Assembly: GCA_023053545.1 (NCBI GenBank) | Contig: JAKZAN010000001.1 | Coordinates: forward strand, 5,228,565-5,292,564 | Direction: 5' to 3' | DNA: 64,000 nt | Source: Lepidurus packardi | Lineage: Eukaryota > Arthropoda > Branchiopoda > Notostraca > Triopsidae | In this document: one piece after another, positions 41,816 through 55,631 of the stretch | How positions within the stretch are numbered: the stretch's first letter is position 1 | Layout: each line of letters begins with the position of its first letter | Notes under the pieces: generated by a model | Told to the model about the DNA's origin: nothing | What the model saw: only the letters and a program-made list of their open reading frames with translations | Database searches by the model: none | Made by a program: the position numbers and the translations under genes

Positions 41816-44295
41816 TCAAATGCAACAAAGAAGATATGTTGCAGTGGAGAATACAAAAAAGTGTAAATTGAGAAGAACCTGGTGTACTGGGTTACAAGAC
41901 AACATTGTCATCTTAAAGTGGATGAGATGAGAGGAGAACGCTCATTTTTTATGTGCTCTGTCACCGATTGTGCAGCAAGCTTTAATGGCGTTCTCATCTC
42001 GCGCTGATGGCGTTCCTGGCAGATGCTCTCTATCGCCTCTGGTTCCCAGTCATTTGCTTGTCTCAAAATGAGTACCTGTAATCCACTCCTGCTCAGCTAA
42101 GCAGTGCAAAAGAGGGAGACAGCTGCTGAAAAAGTGTATATTACTGCTTGGTTGATGATGCTGGAGTGAAGGAGTATTCACTCGCTTCTTTAACAGCCTC
42201 ATCAACTAGTGTGTATATGCGCTGAACAGGGGTACCAGATGAAGAAGAGAGAAAAACCCATAATAAATAGGGCTGCTGCTCTCGTCCCCCCTCCTCTTGC
42301 ACCGTTAAATATGTAATGAAGATGTTGTCAAAGTAAGAAAGCAGAAGAAAGGAACGCTACTGTTCTGGTCTTCTGAATGGCGCAAGTTCGCTTCAATTGA
42401 GTATCAGAAGCTCGTTTAACATGGCTCTTCCTCATAGTCTTGCATTCTCAAACTTATATCACGGTTTAGCGTCTCTCTAAACGAGTACAACACATGTTGC
42501 GGTACCTTTATATACTCCTAAAGCCTTTGACATACAGTCTTCCGCAATGGGCTGCGTTTAGGTAACTAAAACACGGGAATAATACTCGTTGTAACTCGCA
42601 AAGTACCGTTTGGCATAGGGATTCAGTCCATATAACCGTTTCACACAGCCTTCATAATCAACCTCCATGGTGTTGGTGCAAAGTACGTAGATATGTCTGG
42701 TTACATGAATCTTCGAGGGCTTTTTGTTCCTTTTTCTCTCCCGTGTTGCAATTTGAAAACCTCAAAACAAGTTATGGAGCTTGTTTTAGGCATAATTTGG
42801 ACCTGTTTTGTTTGAGCTTTACTGCTACGAAGATTAAAACGTGTTTTTTATATTTTTCATAAAATAACCCTAGAAGGTTACGTAATTACAAATTAGAAAG
42901 ATGTACGCATTTCCCCGGTTCCCGAAGGTACGCGTATGCCATGGGGAAAGGCGGCCACGTCATAAACCAAGTCCAGACATGTTGAACAGATCTTAAATGA
43001 AGTTTCTGACTTATGGATAAGTTATTATTTGTCTTTTTGTAGCGCGTGATGACTTTTTTCTTTGGTAGCTTCCATCAGCTTGGTCACGTAGTCATTATGT
43101 AAGGTGGAGTAATATTATTTTCCCCCCTATTTTCTGAGGGGAGAGGTTGCAAGCTGATTTGTCCCTCCGATGGAAAGAGCCCCAGCCTTAAAGGAAGATT
43201 AGTTAGGAAGCCTTAACGTAAATTTCATATGGTGCTTCTCTCGTAAATTTAACTTCATTTATGGTTGTCTGATGCATCCAAAATGAACAGCAATCATTGG
43301 TTCAACTTGCTTGTGGCTACGGGGAGACAACCCAGACAGCAGTTTATTAAACTTGTGCTTCCCATAGCTAAATAGAGGATAGGGATCCTCCCTCCAATAT
43401 CTTTTTGTTACGAGGTTTAGAGGAAACCTTTAATAAGGCAATTTTTTATAAGGGCTTTGGACCAACCAACGTTATGAACCCAATTTGGATCTATTTTTTC
43501 AGTAGGTGCTGTATTATGCCGTGGTTAAAAACTCCTAGGTAGTTATAGATGGGGTGGCAGGCCGCCCCCTTTTTCCGTTAGCTTGCATATGCTGTCGAGG
43601 AAGCATGCGAGTTATAAAGAGACCGTTTACAAGAAGGTGCAACATAAAAGAACCATGTTGGATGAGCGTTGGATGAGCTCGGGGATGGTAAGGGAAGAAT
43701 TACCGGCACAGCTGCGGTTACTTATGGAGGTCGTCATTACTGCCGCAGTTTTTAGGATGGCAGATATAACAGAGCGAAGAGGGCTTATGGGAGGGTGGTT
43801 GTCGGTCCATTTTAGAACTTGTAATATAGTCCAGTGTTATCCTTGTTGGCTTTGGGGGTTGCTTTGGGAGGTTCTCGGTGTTGGGGTACTGGATGATATA
43901 GAACGTGTTTTCTACGTAAGCGAGTCCGCCCACAATGTCCGACCCTTCCCGGCCCCTTTATGACAAAGGGGTCACTCCCCTCAAACTATTATTGATGAAA
44001 CACGAACGCCCTGTCATGTGTTGTTATGCTTGTACTTCACTTGGCATGTGCAGCCTTCCTAGTCCCTCCACTGACAACCACCCCCAACAAAAAAAGATAC
44101 GATGTTTAGCCGATCAAAACGAACATTGCTTCCACTGCTTCTTTGGTACGAACTAAGCTTGCTTTCTGTGTATACTTTAGTTCCGATTTTGAGGGGTTTT
44201 TTTAGGTAATTTGCCGCAATAAAGGTTCGATTTATAAGCATTTCTGCGGTGTCAACATGAATTGGAGCTTGATTCGGGTTGATTATTGGTATTGT

Positions 44296-44311
44296 GGGGG
44301 GGGGGGGGGGG
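44296..44311 (+). repeat. Poly-G tract (G16)
   Basis: Uninterrupted 16 G in the Sp intron. Can form quadruplex structures; the length is prone to sequencing error. Confidence 0.9.
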
Positions 44312-47300
44312 CGTTTTTTAAGATTCTTTATGTTCGCTTTGAATTTTGGACAGAAATATGGACGACTAAAGAGAATTGGAGCAAGCTGGTTATAGGTATG
44401 AGAGATTGAGACGGAATAATTGTGTAAAGCTTGGAGGTTAAAGCAGAAAGCATTTTAGGTTGTTTTCATTAGGATGATGTGAAGGACTTACCAGAATATC
44501 TTTATCCGCATGCCAGAGTCGAGATTTGGAGTGCAAGAGGCCGTGGACTGCGCCTAACCCAGCAGATTGTCCATCTGACACCTGCAAGTCCATACAAAAG
44601 AACTTTGTCTCATTTTCTTTCTTTTTTGTAAACAAAGTTTTCCTCATTTCTCCAAGTCTTAATTTTGTGTTTTAAGTTGAAATGGGGAAATATTTGAAGA
44701 AGTCTTATCCTAGCTCGCCGGCTTTTCTTAGAGGAATTTTTGTTGGAGAGAACCCCTCTTGGCCCATTATTTTTCGTGAACGTTTGGGCTTGTATAGTGT
44801 TCTCTTGGTTAGAAATTTTAATGGCGAATTTAGCAGGAAAGGGTTGCGGAGGAAAGGTAAATGTTAACAATGACCTGCGGGCTTTGAAGATGTTTCTCTT
44901 GCACCTCCGTTGGCAAAAGTCCGTCAGACAGGAATGCATATATGGAGCCAAAGGTCGTATGTTATTCTTTTTCTGAGGCCTCAATGGCGGAGGCATGGGT
45001 GAGCTTGAGGGAGGTCTTGTTGGGACGCTTTCTTGTATATGGGGCCGGAATATCTACTCTCCGAGTCAGGATTTTTGGGGAGCTTAATGAGCCTGCGTTA
45101 GACCTGTGTGTAATTAAAACGTTGAAACTGGTTCTTTTCTAAATGTGTTTTGTCTGCGGGACTGTAATTTTCTCCGGACTGGTGTTACACTTGAAAACCA
45201 CAGCCTGGTTGGCAAATTTAGTGCCCATGTGCACGACGTCTGTGTCTGTGTGTGTTCATATAACCTTTCAGAAGTCAGCGTTTGACTGATTGATGCTGCG
45301 ACAGCCCGAGTTCTTGCTTATTAAGCGCAACGCCACCTCATACAGATGCTAATTCAGATTGTCGATTGTTCAAATCCCTCATGCGCGAGAATTCGTTCTC
45401 TGGAATCTAAACTAGATAGCGGATTTAATCTCAACTCTGCTCCTTGCCAACATTAGTTTGTTTGTTGTTGTTTTTTGAGTTGTTGAAAGCCTCAGAACCG
45501 TCATTGCTAATTGTAACCTACGCGCAGGGCGTTCGGTGTGGAGGCGGGGCCTGAATTAACCATTGTATGCGACTGTGTTATTATAAACAATCCAGGGAAA
45601 TTTTTGAGGCTCACGGAGATACACACATAAAGCCGAAGAATTAGCAATGGGTTGTTTTAATCATTCACAAAAGGTTTTGCCTTTTTAAAAGCAGTCCACT
45701 TTTATTGCCAAAAATTCAGGTTTAGGAAACATTGTAGGGATGCATGACTCGCTGTTTGTCTATTGAACAAATAAAAAAAGCTTCGGGTGCGGGTTCCTCC
45801 CGTCTACTATGGCCGAATGCAATAAACGTACCACAAAAAAAAAAGAAAAAGGCAGGGAAGCGCGACGTGTTCCGCGTCGAGGGTTCGCTCGTTCGGGGTT
45901 ATTTTTGCCACCGTAATACCTGGCGTGTCATGGAGGTGGCCAATGGCTAAGAAGCAGGCCTGGCCGGCTGTGCTATATCTCTAGCGGTGTCTCTGTGCAT
46001 GACGTGTGTGCGTGCGGGAACCCACCGACACGCCTCTTTGTTGCGAGAGTTGCCCCCTTTTTCCCGCCTTGCCAGACACCGATGGCGTCCAAGCAAATTA
46101 ACACCGGATCGAGAAGAACCCGAGTCCCTTTAGCATAGAGTGGATATGTATGTGTCCACCTATCAAAACCCCCTAAAAGATTTCCATATGCTTCCATACA
46201 TTCACATTAGAATTTTATGCGTTTAAAACAATCAGCTTAATGTCCATGTGTACGTCGTTACAATAGTATTTCTATCTAATTCCATTTTTACGAGCGTAAT
46301 AGGGTGTCGTTAAAAACTTCAAAGGCATTTTATTATTTAGAACGCTTAAGTTAATGTTACGCCGTATAACTAAAACTCGCAACTAGAAATGTTCCATATT
46401 TTTTAAATAAATGCAGGGCGAGATAACTTTGACTTTCCTGATTCTGGTATCATTTTCTAAACCTATATTTTAACTTTACAAGTTACCTTCTAAGTTGTAC
46501 ATATTTAATGGTTAAATGCCTTAGAAATGTTTAGATTGTATCGTAATATCAGTCAATTTGCAAGTACCAATATTAACATACAAGTATGTTGTGGTGTTGG
46601 CATTTTCTATTGGCATGAAAGTCACAAAATAGTTTAACTATAAAACAAGGAAAAATTTTCTGGTAGTTTTAAATTAAACCGTGCCTAATCGGAGAACTTG
46701 ACAATTAAGTTCACACGGTTTTCTAAAGAGGGCGTCTGTAAATCGTGTATACGCAGTAAATTCAGCGAAATTACGCGGTAACATGGTAAGTCAGTTTTTC
46801 GCATACATTCCTTGAACTGAATTACTAAGAAGTTACCAAATTGATGGTCAGGGGATTTAACATGTTGACTGCTGTTCAAAACAGAGCAAATGTTTATGGT
46901 CAATGACACAGTATGTAATGAAGAGGAAGGACTGCCAATATGTTACGCTCCTTGCGTAATTCTGCGTTGAAGAAACGGCCCCTTCAGGAGCTAATGCGCT
47001 AAATGTTTCTGTTGGCAAGCGAAACGTCTGGTTGCACTAAACGCTTTTGGAGAATCTTAAGCTCTAGCAATTCCTAGCCTTGCGGGGAAATTGTTCGGCT
47101 CAGTTGTGGAATGAACAGGAAGATGCCTCGATAACTGAAAAGGAGGGTAACAGATGTAGATGTTAAGGAGATAACTGGAGAGAAAAAGGGGGAGATCTAA
47201 GGAGACGACATTGTAAAGCTTTGGTAAAGACCTTCTCTGCTTGCAGCACGTGCTCCACCAAAGAGGAGAGGTCGAAAAGGCTAATTGTTGCCGACTTGTA

Positions 47301-49779
47301 TTATTATGTTGATGCTGCGAGGGGCCAAGATTGGCATTCGCAAGAATGGTAGTATGCAATTACGTTTTCTTGGGAACCTGATTCCTCACATTACTAGCCA
47401 AAGGAATCCGACGCGACTATGTGTATTATGTTGCTTTCATATGTTCCTAAATTACTTTGTTTGATGTCGTGCGACTCTTAATTATTGTCATTTCCACTGA
47501 TTATATGTGTTTTTCTTCCCCTTTTTCAGCATCAGAAGACATGATAAAGTGTTGTACGCCATTAAAGCGATCGGCGAATCCAAAGCGTGTGTTCAAGAAT
47601 TTCTTTCGTAAGAAAATGCTGTTTTGTTCAATCATTTGGCTTCCACGACTCCATGTCTGTACTTCGTGAAGCTTAGCACAGCCAGTTGCCAGTTTAAACA
47701 GAACTTGTTTGTTATTGATGACAAAACGTTGCAAATTGCAGTTTAAGGAGAGGTTATACAAACCAAGGATTTAGTTGGGAGCTCAAAAGGATCTCATACC
47801 GCATGCACATGAATAGGGGCAAGTTTGGCTTAGAACTTCCAATAGCCCCGCAAAAAGATTGAATAGACTCATTATTATCGGATCTTTTGGGGGCGGCATG
47901 GTTGCCAAAGCCAAAGCTACAGAAACTTGTCAGGGGAGGCCGTAATTTTGACGTAATGTCGAAGATTGATATGAGCCGCAGTGCTTTTGACAAGGGCTTC
48001 AATTGAGGGATTGAAGTAGAGCTTTTTATCCGTGTTATCCACGTTCCCTGTCTATCTTTAGCTTTGTACCTGGATTTTTCCCCACCTTGGCATGTGTTTG
48101 TTACAAAGCTCCCTTTTCGCATCATGTTTTGATGGGCAAGCGAATACTCCCAAAGAGTCGCCAATTAATGCTCAGAAAGAAGCGGCCAAGGGACAAATCA
48201 GCGCTCTCTCCCTTTAGTGTTAATGGTCTTGATGACAGGACTCGATAAGGAAAAGGCAAGCCGACTTCTATTATGTCTCTTGACATCCTTTTGGCTGGTA
48301 CCAAATCCATCTTCTAAAGGTTCTCAAGCGTATGTATCTGCACCGATGTTAGCGTTTTCACAAGTTCCTTAGTACTTTCAAGCAGCCAAAATTAAAGAAA
48401 ATCCCCCGAAATTTGGGTTTTTCTCACTTTCGAGGTTCAACTACAACTGACGTCATTCTCAAAACGTGTTTCTGCTGTCAGATTACATTTTATCTTCGTT
48501 GGGGATGTATGTGCGTCTAATGTGGCGGGAAACTGACCCGAACGTGTAATTTCCTCAATTTCTTTTTGTGTAAATTGCAAAGAAAAACAGGCGTGGGCGC
48601 AGATGGCATTAGTTTTATCATTTACTTCATCTTAGTTAAGTGAGTACAAAAATGGACAAGAAGGGGCAAATTAGTCTGAAACGTTGGTTAATGTTGGCGT
48701 TATTGGCTGCGAAGGAGTTTAGCATTTACAGTCTGTATATAAGATGCTCTAGGTACTCTGGCTTGTCTCATTCAGGATGGTAGAAACTAAAAGGAAGAAA
48801 GGGCAATGGCGATATTATGCAAAAGACTCTGCTGCCAAGTTGAACAGCCAAACTTGATGTGTCTTCGTAGATACCTTTAACAAATAAATAGAAAAAGAGC
48901 ATCAAAACCGGTCCGTGATAAAGTGGAAGCCATTATAGCTCACAGCACTCCTTGATTTATAGCTCTGCTACCCAATAGCGATACCTAAGTTTGCCCTATA
49001 AAAAATGAGGCCCAAGAAATGACGGGAACCGACGAACCAATGCGCAAACCACCTTTGGGTACTCTTTGTTTCCCTTTTCCTTCGCTTCTCCGGTTGATTT
49101 GGTCGCCATAGCAACTCTGCTATTGCCCCACCAATGAGCGGCACACCTTAATGGCCCTCTTAAGTCTGATTATATGGAACCCATTAATATCTCTGACATA
49201 TCTTGGTCCCGAGGTCCCAGGCCAGGTAACAAAAAACAGCACTGGGCAGAAAGGAATGAGGCAAAAGAGAAGCGTCGAGACGCATGGGACCGCATTAGGA
49301 CGCCCTACGGTACTCTATTCTGTATACCTCGTGAAAAAAGGGACTGTATTTTTTCGCTGGAAGAAAAAGGTTTACGAGCTATCATGAAACCCGCACGATA
49401 ATGTTAGAGACGAACAAGGACGTATCGTGGAAAACTATTGTTGTTTTCCCCCTCCCTCAACCGTATTTCCACTCATTTTTTGTGCTTACATTTTTTTCTT
49501 GTCCTTTCCCTTTTTTTCGTTTTTTTTTTACTTTGTTCTTCACGCATGGGGTCGTGTGTGGATGTGTTATCATGTACATGTGGGTTTGGGCACTGTAAAT
49601 TCATAAGCTGTGGGTTGGAGATGGGGTGGTACCGTTAAATGCGTTTACACTCTTCTTTAGTCAACAGGAAAAGTAGCACCTCATACATTTTGGCCACCTT
49701 TTGGCTCTAACTGAAATTTGGCATGCGGAGCTCAAATGGTATTGTAGTTTCATATGCGCAAAAGTTTTCATATGCGCAA

Positions 49780-49925
49780 CTTTTCACTTTTTTCACATTT
49801 TTTCATATTTTTCATGTTATACAACTTCATTATATCAATTATATTTAATTACATTTGTATTATTCATATTATTTTATTTCATATTATTTTTCATTATTAT
49901 ATTTAGTTTTTCATATTTTTTAAAA
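49780..49925 (+). repeat. T-rich TTTCAT/TTAT low-complexity DNA
   Basis: Repeated TTTTTCAT, TATTATTT and similar words for about 150 bp. It is followed at 49941-49960 by a small hairpin, GCTCTGAA with TTCAGAGC. Confidence 0.7.
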
Positions 49926-50466
49926 TGTATTTCTTTCAACGCTCTGAACGAGTTCAGAGCATTAAGAGCGAAAAAGGAATCTGGGTGAGATAAGTTCAAA
50001 TTAAAGGGAAACTGCGTGACAAGACAACGTTTGCCCTGAGGTGATTTGTTTTAATTTGTTTTAGTTTTTAATATTTTCGTCCATTGCAAAGTGCATGTCT
50101 TGACTATCTATATGTGCTACAAAACTGTCTCCAATATGAAAAGAACAGTTAAAGGCAAGACTAAAACTGAAGTAGATTAAAAACTACGAAAAGAAGTCCG
50201 AAGAAAAAAAGATAGATCTGTTGGTTGCTGGAAAAAAACTGACGAACAAGATTCGAACCTGGCACGCAAGGTCAGCAAGGACTAATCCCTATTTAGCAAG
50301 GGATCCTGCACGTATGTGAGTTATACGGTTTAGTGTAGAACGATATATACCACAGGTTTATATAGAGTACAGTGTCGTTGTGTCGATATTTCCCACGCAT
50401 GCTTCCTGGGACAAAAAACTACCCAAAACTCATCCTAATTTTTTCTGTTTATGCAAGGGAGCTTTC

Positions 50467-50563
50467 TTTCTTAAAAAAAGGAATAAAAAGAGTCTTAATT
50501 GAGTCCCGAAAGAAAAAAGTAGCCTTCCTCTACCGTCTTGTCTTTCTTCCTTTTTTTAAGAAA
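50467..50563. repeat. 17 bp perfect inverted repeat with about 63 bp spacer
   Basis: TTCTTAAAAAAAGGAA (50468-50483) and TTCCTTTTTTTAAGAA (50547-50562) are exact inverted complements, extending by one further base pair outward. The spacer is purine/pyrimidine biased. It may be a fold-back element or chance in low-complexity DNA. Confidence 0.7.
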
Positions 50564-53500
50564 AAAAAATATTCCGTAGTCCAGGTAGATAGAAAAACGG
50601 CTCTTGAATCGAGATTAGCCCGTTTTTGGCTTTGGGTGGCTCGGGATCCACTCTGGGCTTTCTATTCACGGCAAGCCTGCCGGTAAAAACCCAAACACAG
50701 ATAAGATAGATGGTAAAGGGAAGTCCGAGGTAGCTCCTCTCCTGCTGAGCTCCACAGTTTGGGGGGTTGTTAGGCCATCATGTCTTTTCTTGCGTCTATT
50801 GTGAAGGCACAAAATGGCTGTTCACTTAGGTTAACACAGCTACAGCTCATTTTTAAAAAATGCAAAATACAAAAGAAAAGAACTTTTGCTGTCGTTGAAG
50901 CAATTAAAAAGCTTGCTGAGTTTGACTAATGGCAACATCTGCCAATCAAATCCAAAGTGGGGGTAGTACAGAGTTGCTTACTCGGATTATAATTGCTGTA
51001 CATAATGGCACGGTTTACGCTGAGCAATCAGTGGCAACTTTGAACAAAAGATAAACACGAGATTCCGAGTTTTGCACATGCGCACGATGTCAATGTCGTG
51101 GAAAAACGGAAAAACTGAGTAAACTATAAATATGCTGCAACTTCAGCTGAGGTCGGTGCTCACCACGAATGCTCTAGATTACTCTTTCTTGTTGCCAACA
51201 GCCACCAGGATCTTTTCATTGTTACCTTTCCTTGTGCTTCGACAGGTTACTAATTTATGAGCCCCTGGTTAGTTTCAAACAATGAAATCGGTAGTCTTTT
51301 GGCCTTACCCGATGAGCCCAAGGCCCCTTTGCGTAGGTAAAAAAAATAGGCTTCTGAAAGTTATATTGCCAAACTTAGAAGACAATGATTCCGGTAGTTT
51401 CCAAAAAAAGAGAAGGTTCTGGGGTCGATAATTTTTTTTTAGTTCTTTTTTTTTGCTTTAACCTCTTTGCCTTTGTATCGCGGCGTCATATATATATCGT
51501 TAGCAGTTAGAAGAGTTATCTATTTTCCAATATGGATGTACTACGGTCCAAGGCTTCTCTCTCATTCTCTTCTCAATATTCATTTCATGGATCAGTGATG
51601 AAGAGAGCAGACCATTACCAGACTTCGCCCCTTTTTTATAAAAAAAATTATTAATTCTAAGTGCGATCGGAAGTTGTATTGTGGCACTGCAAGTTGAACC
51701 TTGCACTTCACATGGAATGTTGAAATTTCCAAGGAAGAATGGTTATAGCGTGCGAACAAGGTTTATACGACGTCCTTTACTTTCACCTGCAGACCAGGCA
51801 AACCGTAAATGACATCGTTCGAGTGTTTATGGCAACGGGAAGCGTCGCTTTTGAAACAGTTCACGTAGAATCGCCGGTCAATTTTGTTCCTTATAGATTG
51901 ATAAACGCCCTTTTATTTGTTTAGGCCTTTTTGTTTGGAACGATTGTGTATGTCAAGGCTGTATAAAAGTGTCCAAGTTGATCCACGACCCAATAATTTC
52001 CCTTTTCTGCTTCTCTGTGCAAGCCTGATGGATGCAGATGTCTCAAATAAAGAACTAAAAAAGGGAAAGTAAACGTAACCCAGGGTTTCTCCCTTCTCTG
52101 TATCGTTAAGGACGATGATGGTCATTTAATTTTTGCCGTAGCACCCACAGAAAGTGCGGATTGTCATAAAACCTTCACGTTGAGCAACTCCTAAGTAGAA
52201 CGCTATGAAGCATTGGAGCTGGTCGTATATATCGAGGGAAATTGCAGCCTTAATTTCTGGATGCTGTCCCGTAAATTAACAGTTAGAGCGAGCTAAACTT
52301 GAAAGATCTATGTTTAACTTAGGTTCGTAAAAACGTGTAGCTCCGCAATGTTCGCTTTCAAATAATAAATAATCTAAAGGAAGGAATAATAAAAAAGGAA
52401 GGAAAATCGTGAAGAGTGGCTTGAGCTTATATAGTGTCATGTTCTGCGTGGCTTTAGCAATAGACAAGCCAGAAAAATGCCCAGACCAAGCTTATTGCAT
52501 ATGCGCAACCTTCCCTTTCTCTTGCCCATTAGAATATATTAAAAAAAGGCCCGATGGTAAAGAGGTTGGCTGTAGGGGTCACTTGAACGGTGTTGTCTGT
52601 CTGGCTGTGTATGTCTTTGTGTGTGCAAGTCGAACCGTTTTTGTGACGACTAAAAAGTCGAGTGAAACAAAAATAAAATAATAAAAAACGTACTAAGAAG
52701 CAGATTTTCCCAGCAGCAATTGCTTTGAACTCGGTTAACAAACTTGGCAAATCCCCTTAATGAGCTCCTTAAAGCATCTTGGCAAAGAAAAGAACCCAAA
52801 AAAGGTAATTTGGCATTGTAAGCTTACAAGCTTGCATGCGTGTGTCAGAGTCTGGGACGATGCGAAAAAGTCGTGAAACCCATTGTTGGGAAAGAAATCC
52901 TTTGCAGGCGGACCACAAGGAGTAATCCAGCGAGCAAGAGGACTTAAAAGTTGAAGAAAAGGCACCCTGGGAGTCGAGTAGACTTAACACAGACAGCATT
53001 ATTAGAGGGGTCGTTTGTCGCTCTTTCCCCCATTCATGAAGCCGTATAGTGTTGAAATGGTTAGCAGCAGTAGTTGCAGCAGCGGGTCTTGTACCAACTG
53101 TTTTCCCGGTCATTGTACAGACCCAAGAGGGGCCATTTTAGCCGCTCTGTAAGATGTGTATCCCTCTTCTTCTCTCTCTTTGCCTACGTCTCTTGTCAAA
53201 AATCCCTGGCCTGTGGTGCTAGCATTGTTGTGGGAGAACTTTGGCGGAACACCTAACGAGTGGTTGAGCTACTGAGGCCTCTTTTTTAACGGTTCGGGGT
53301 TCCGGTCAGCACTGCACATGCACAGTTAGTACCTAGAAGCAACGCGGGCTGTTATACTAAATTTTAGTTTGTGGTTTTAGCTGGGTTTGGTTTGGTTTAT
53401 GGTTTTGTTTTGCTAGTGTCAAAATGTTACTGTTACTATCGGCTCGTGATCTTGGATATACTGGGTAGTTCTGGGTACTTTGAAGGAATTTAGAAAATTG

Positions 53501-55610
53501 TTTAATGGGAATCAAACGACTATTTTAAGCGAGTAGACAGATTATACTTAAGGGGTAGTTCGGAGCGACTTTGGGAGATTTTTTTATAGAGTAAGATAGG
53601 TTTTTAAAAATCCAGCCCAGCCCAGCTCGTCTTAGCGTTTATATGGCATCGTAGATGTTTTTTGCGGCAGAGAGGGCAGGACTTGGGGAATCTGTAGGAA
53701 TCCCTCGAGGTGAACTACGCCATTAAAGACGCGTTCCAGTAGCCTGGAGGCTTCCAAGCATGGAAGAAAGTATTTTAGTTATGGCTTGTACTAAGAGGTT
53801 CGTGCACAGTAAGCCGAGTTTCATATTAAGTGCGCTTCCACTTCAGTGTAGCCAGACAGATCTATAAGTTGCCTCCCAAGACACAGGCACTGCACATCAC
53901 CAGCCAGTGTCTCTTGCTAAGACACTTCGTTATTATGTCGTTGTCAGGGTCACGAAAAGATTGATTGAAAAATAACTACGACATGGTTTGGGGGGGTTAA
54001 TTAACAAAAAGAGGACTAAAACGCCGACAAAGTCGTCATTCCATTTTGTTTCAGCGCGTTTCTTCTCGTGAGACTTGACTTTTAACGAAGCATGTCCAAG
54101 TTAAGTCATTCCTCATGGCCCGCAATGACATCAGATGTTTATTAGTCTGCGCAGAAACACTTTCCCATTACTTTTCCTTGCGACCAACCGTGAAACACAC
54201 CTGTATTGCAGTTAAAAGAGTGCTAAAACTCTTCCTGGTTTGTAAAAACAGGCTTCTTCTCATTTTAACTCGCTAGTTTGGGGAAATAATTGTCAGTAAT
54301 TAAATTACAATAAGTTTTCACTAAGAATTTTCCATGAAAGCGACATTTGTGCTCGCTAGAAATGTGCCTTTCGAATGAAGCCGTGTTTTCAAGTGTTACT
54401 GATCGGTAGAAAGGAAAAAGAGCTGTATATAATGACAACGTTTGCAGCGTTAAGCAAACACAAAATGTTTGCCCACTTCTCTTTTCGCGCCTTGTGTGTG
54501 TTTGCTTTTGTACCCCGTCAAGCATTCGGAAGAGGCATTAAATAGTTCGAAAAAGGGGGGCGCAAGAGGACATTGAGAACAAGATCCACACGGTTTTAGA
54601 CCTATATAGAAGCGTTGAAGGTGTCTTATGCGTTTTGGCAGAAGCATACGGCTGGCTGCAGCTATTGAGAGCCAAAGGTTTGTGTAAGGTCTAAGAGGGA
54701 TTACACGGGGGCTAACAAAGGTATTAGTGTCCAAAGTACTTTTCTTCCTTTTCATTTCAAGAGGCCATGCCCAAACCAAACCCAAAGAAAGACTTCCTGC
54801 AGTGAGAGCATACACACCTCTATAGGCCCTAGTTCCCCACAGGAAAAAGACAAAGTTTAAAAAAAGAAGAAGCTGTAGGCGATGAGATGTTTAAAAGGCC
54901 AAATGTTTAGGAATAATAAGGCTCTCTTCCTCCCCTTGTTTGATACGCTATCAGGTCTATCGCTGCTTTGGTGTGTTTAGCTTTCTATTGAAGCCATGTT
55001 AAGATAGCATCTTCTCCAAACTGGCTTAATTTAGTGTTAGTTTTGGCGAGAGCAAAAAAAGGAATTATTTTTGGAGAGGTAGTGTAGTGTTACGCAAACT
55101 AACACTTGCTTGATTCTATAATTGCTCTAAGTTACTTTGTGGCTCGTCGTGAGGCAAGGGTTCTCTGTATCTTGTTAGTGTCATATTTGCCAAGCAGTTA
55201 ACCAAGTTAATGTTAGGGGGGACCTGGAAAGCTTAGTACTCGGTAGCCAGAAAAAAAAGCTCTGAGAGGCCCACTGCATTTAAAAGGAGATGATGTGCGA
55301 GCTCATGCAAATACACCATTATGCATGAGGTTGCGTTCTGAGACTTGCATAAACGCCCGGGCCAAAGGTTCTTGCAACTCGAACTACGATTGAATATGGA
55401 CATTGAAATACGACTGAGAGTTTTCAAACGAATTCGTTAAAAGCTTCCAACTGCTGCTGTTTATAGACCCACTGTTTGTTGCACGAGGGAATGTTCTCAC
55501 CCCTTTTCCCAGCCGTCAAAAAGCAGTTAAGACCTGTATGTGCAGTAGTTCGAAAACGCGGTCCAAGAGACCACAAAACTTAATGGGACTGCCATTGTGA
55601 GCGCTCTTAT

Positions 55611-55631
55611 AGTAATAATAATAATAATAAA
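55611..55631 (+). repeat. (AAT)n microsatellite
   Basis: About seven AAT/ATA units in the Sp intron. Confidence 0.9.

Noticed and set aside
43583-43963. 126-codon plus-strand frame in the Sp intron
   Set aside because: No recognisable domain; length is within chance for 23 kb of intron.
45340-45400. Isolated box B-like GTTCAAATCCC
   Set aside because: T-stem has only three of five pairs and there is no box A or acceptor stem.
50240-50315. tRNA-like sequence on the minus strand with box B GGTTCGAATCT and a following T run
   Set aside because: The acceptor arms do not pair, box A is weak and the A-to-B spacing is 40, not 44; no cloverleaf can be drawn.
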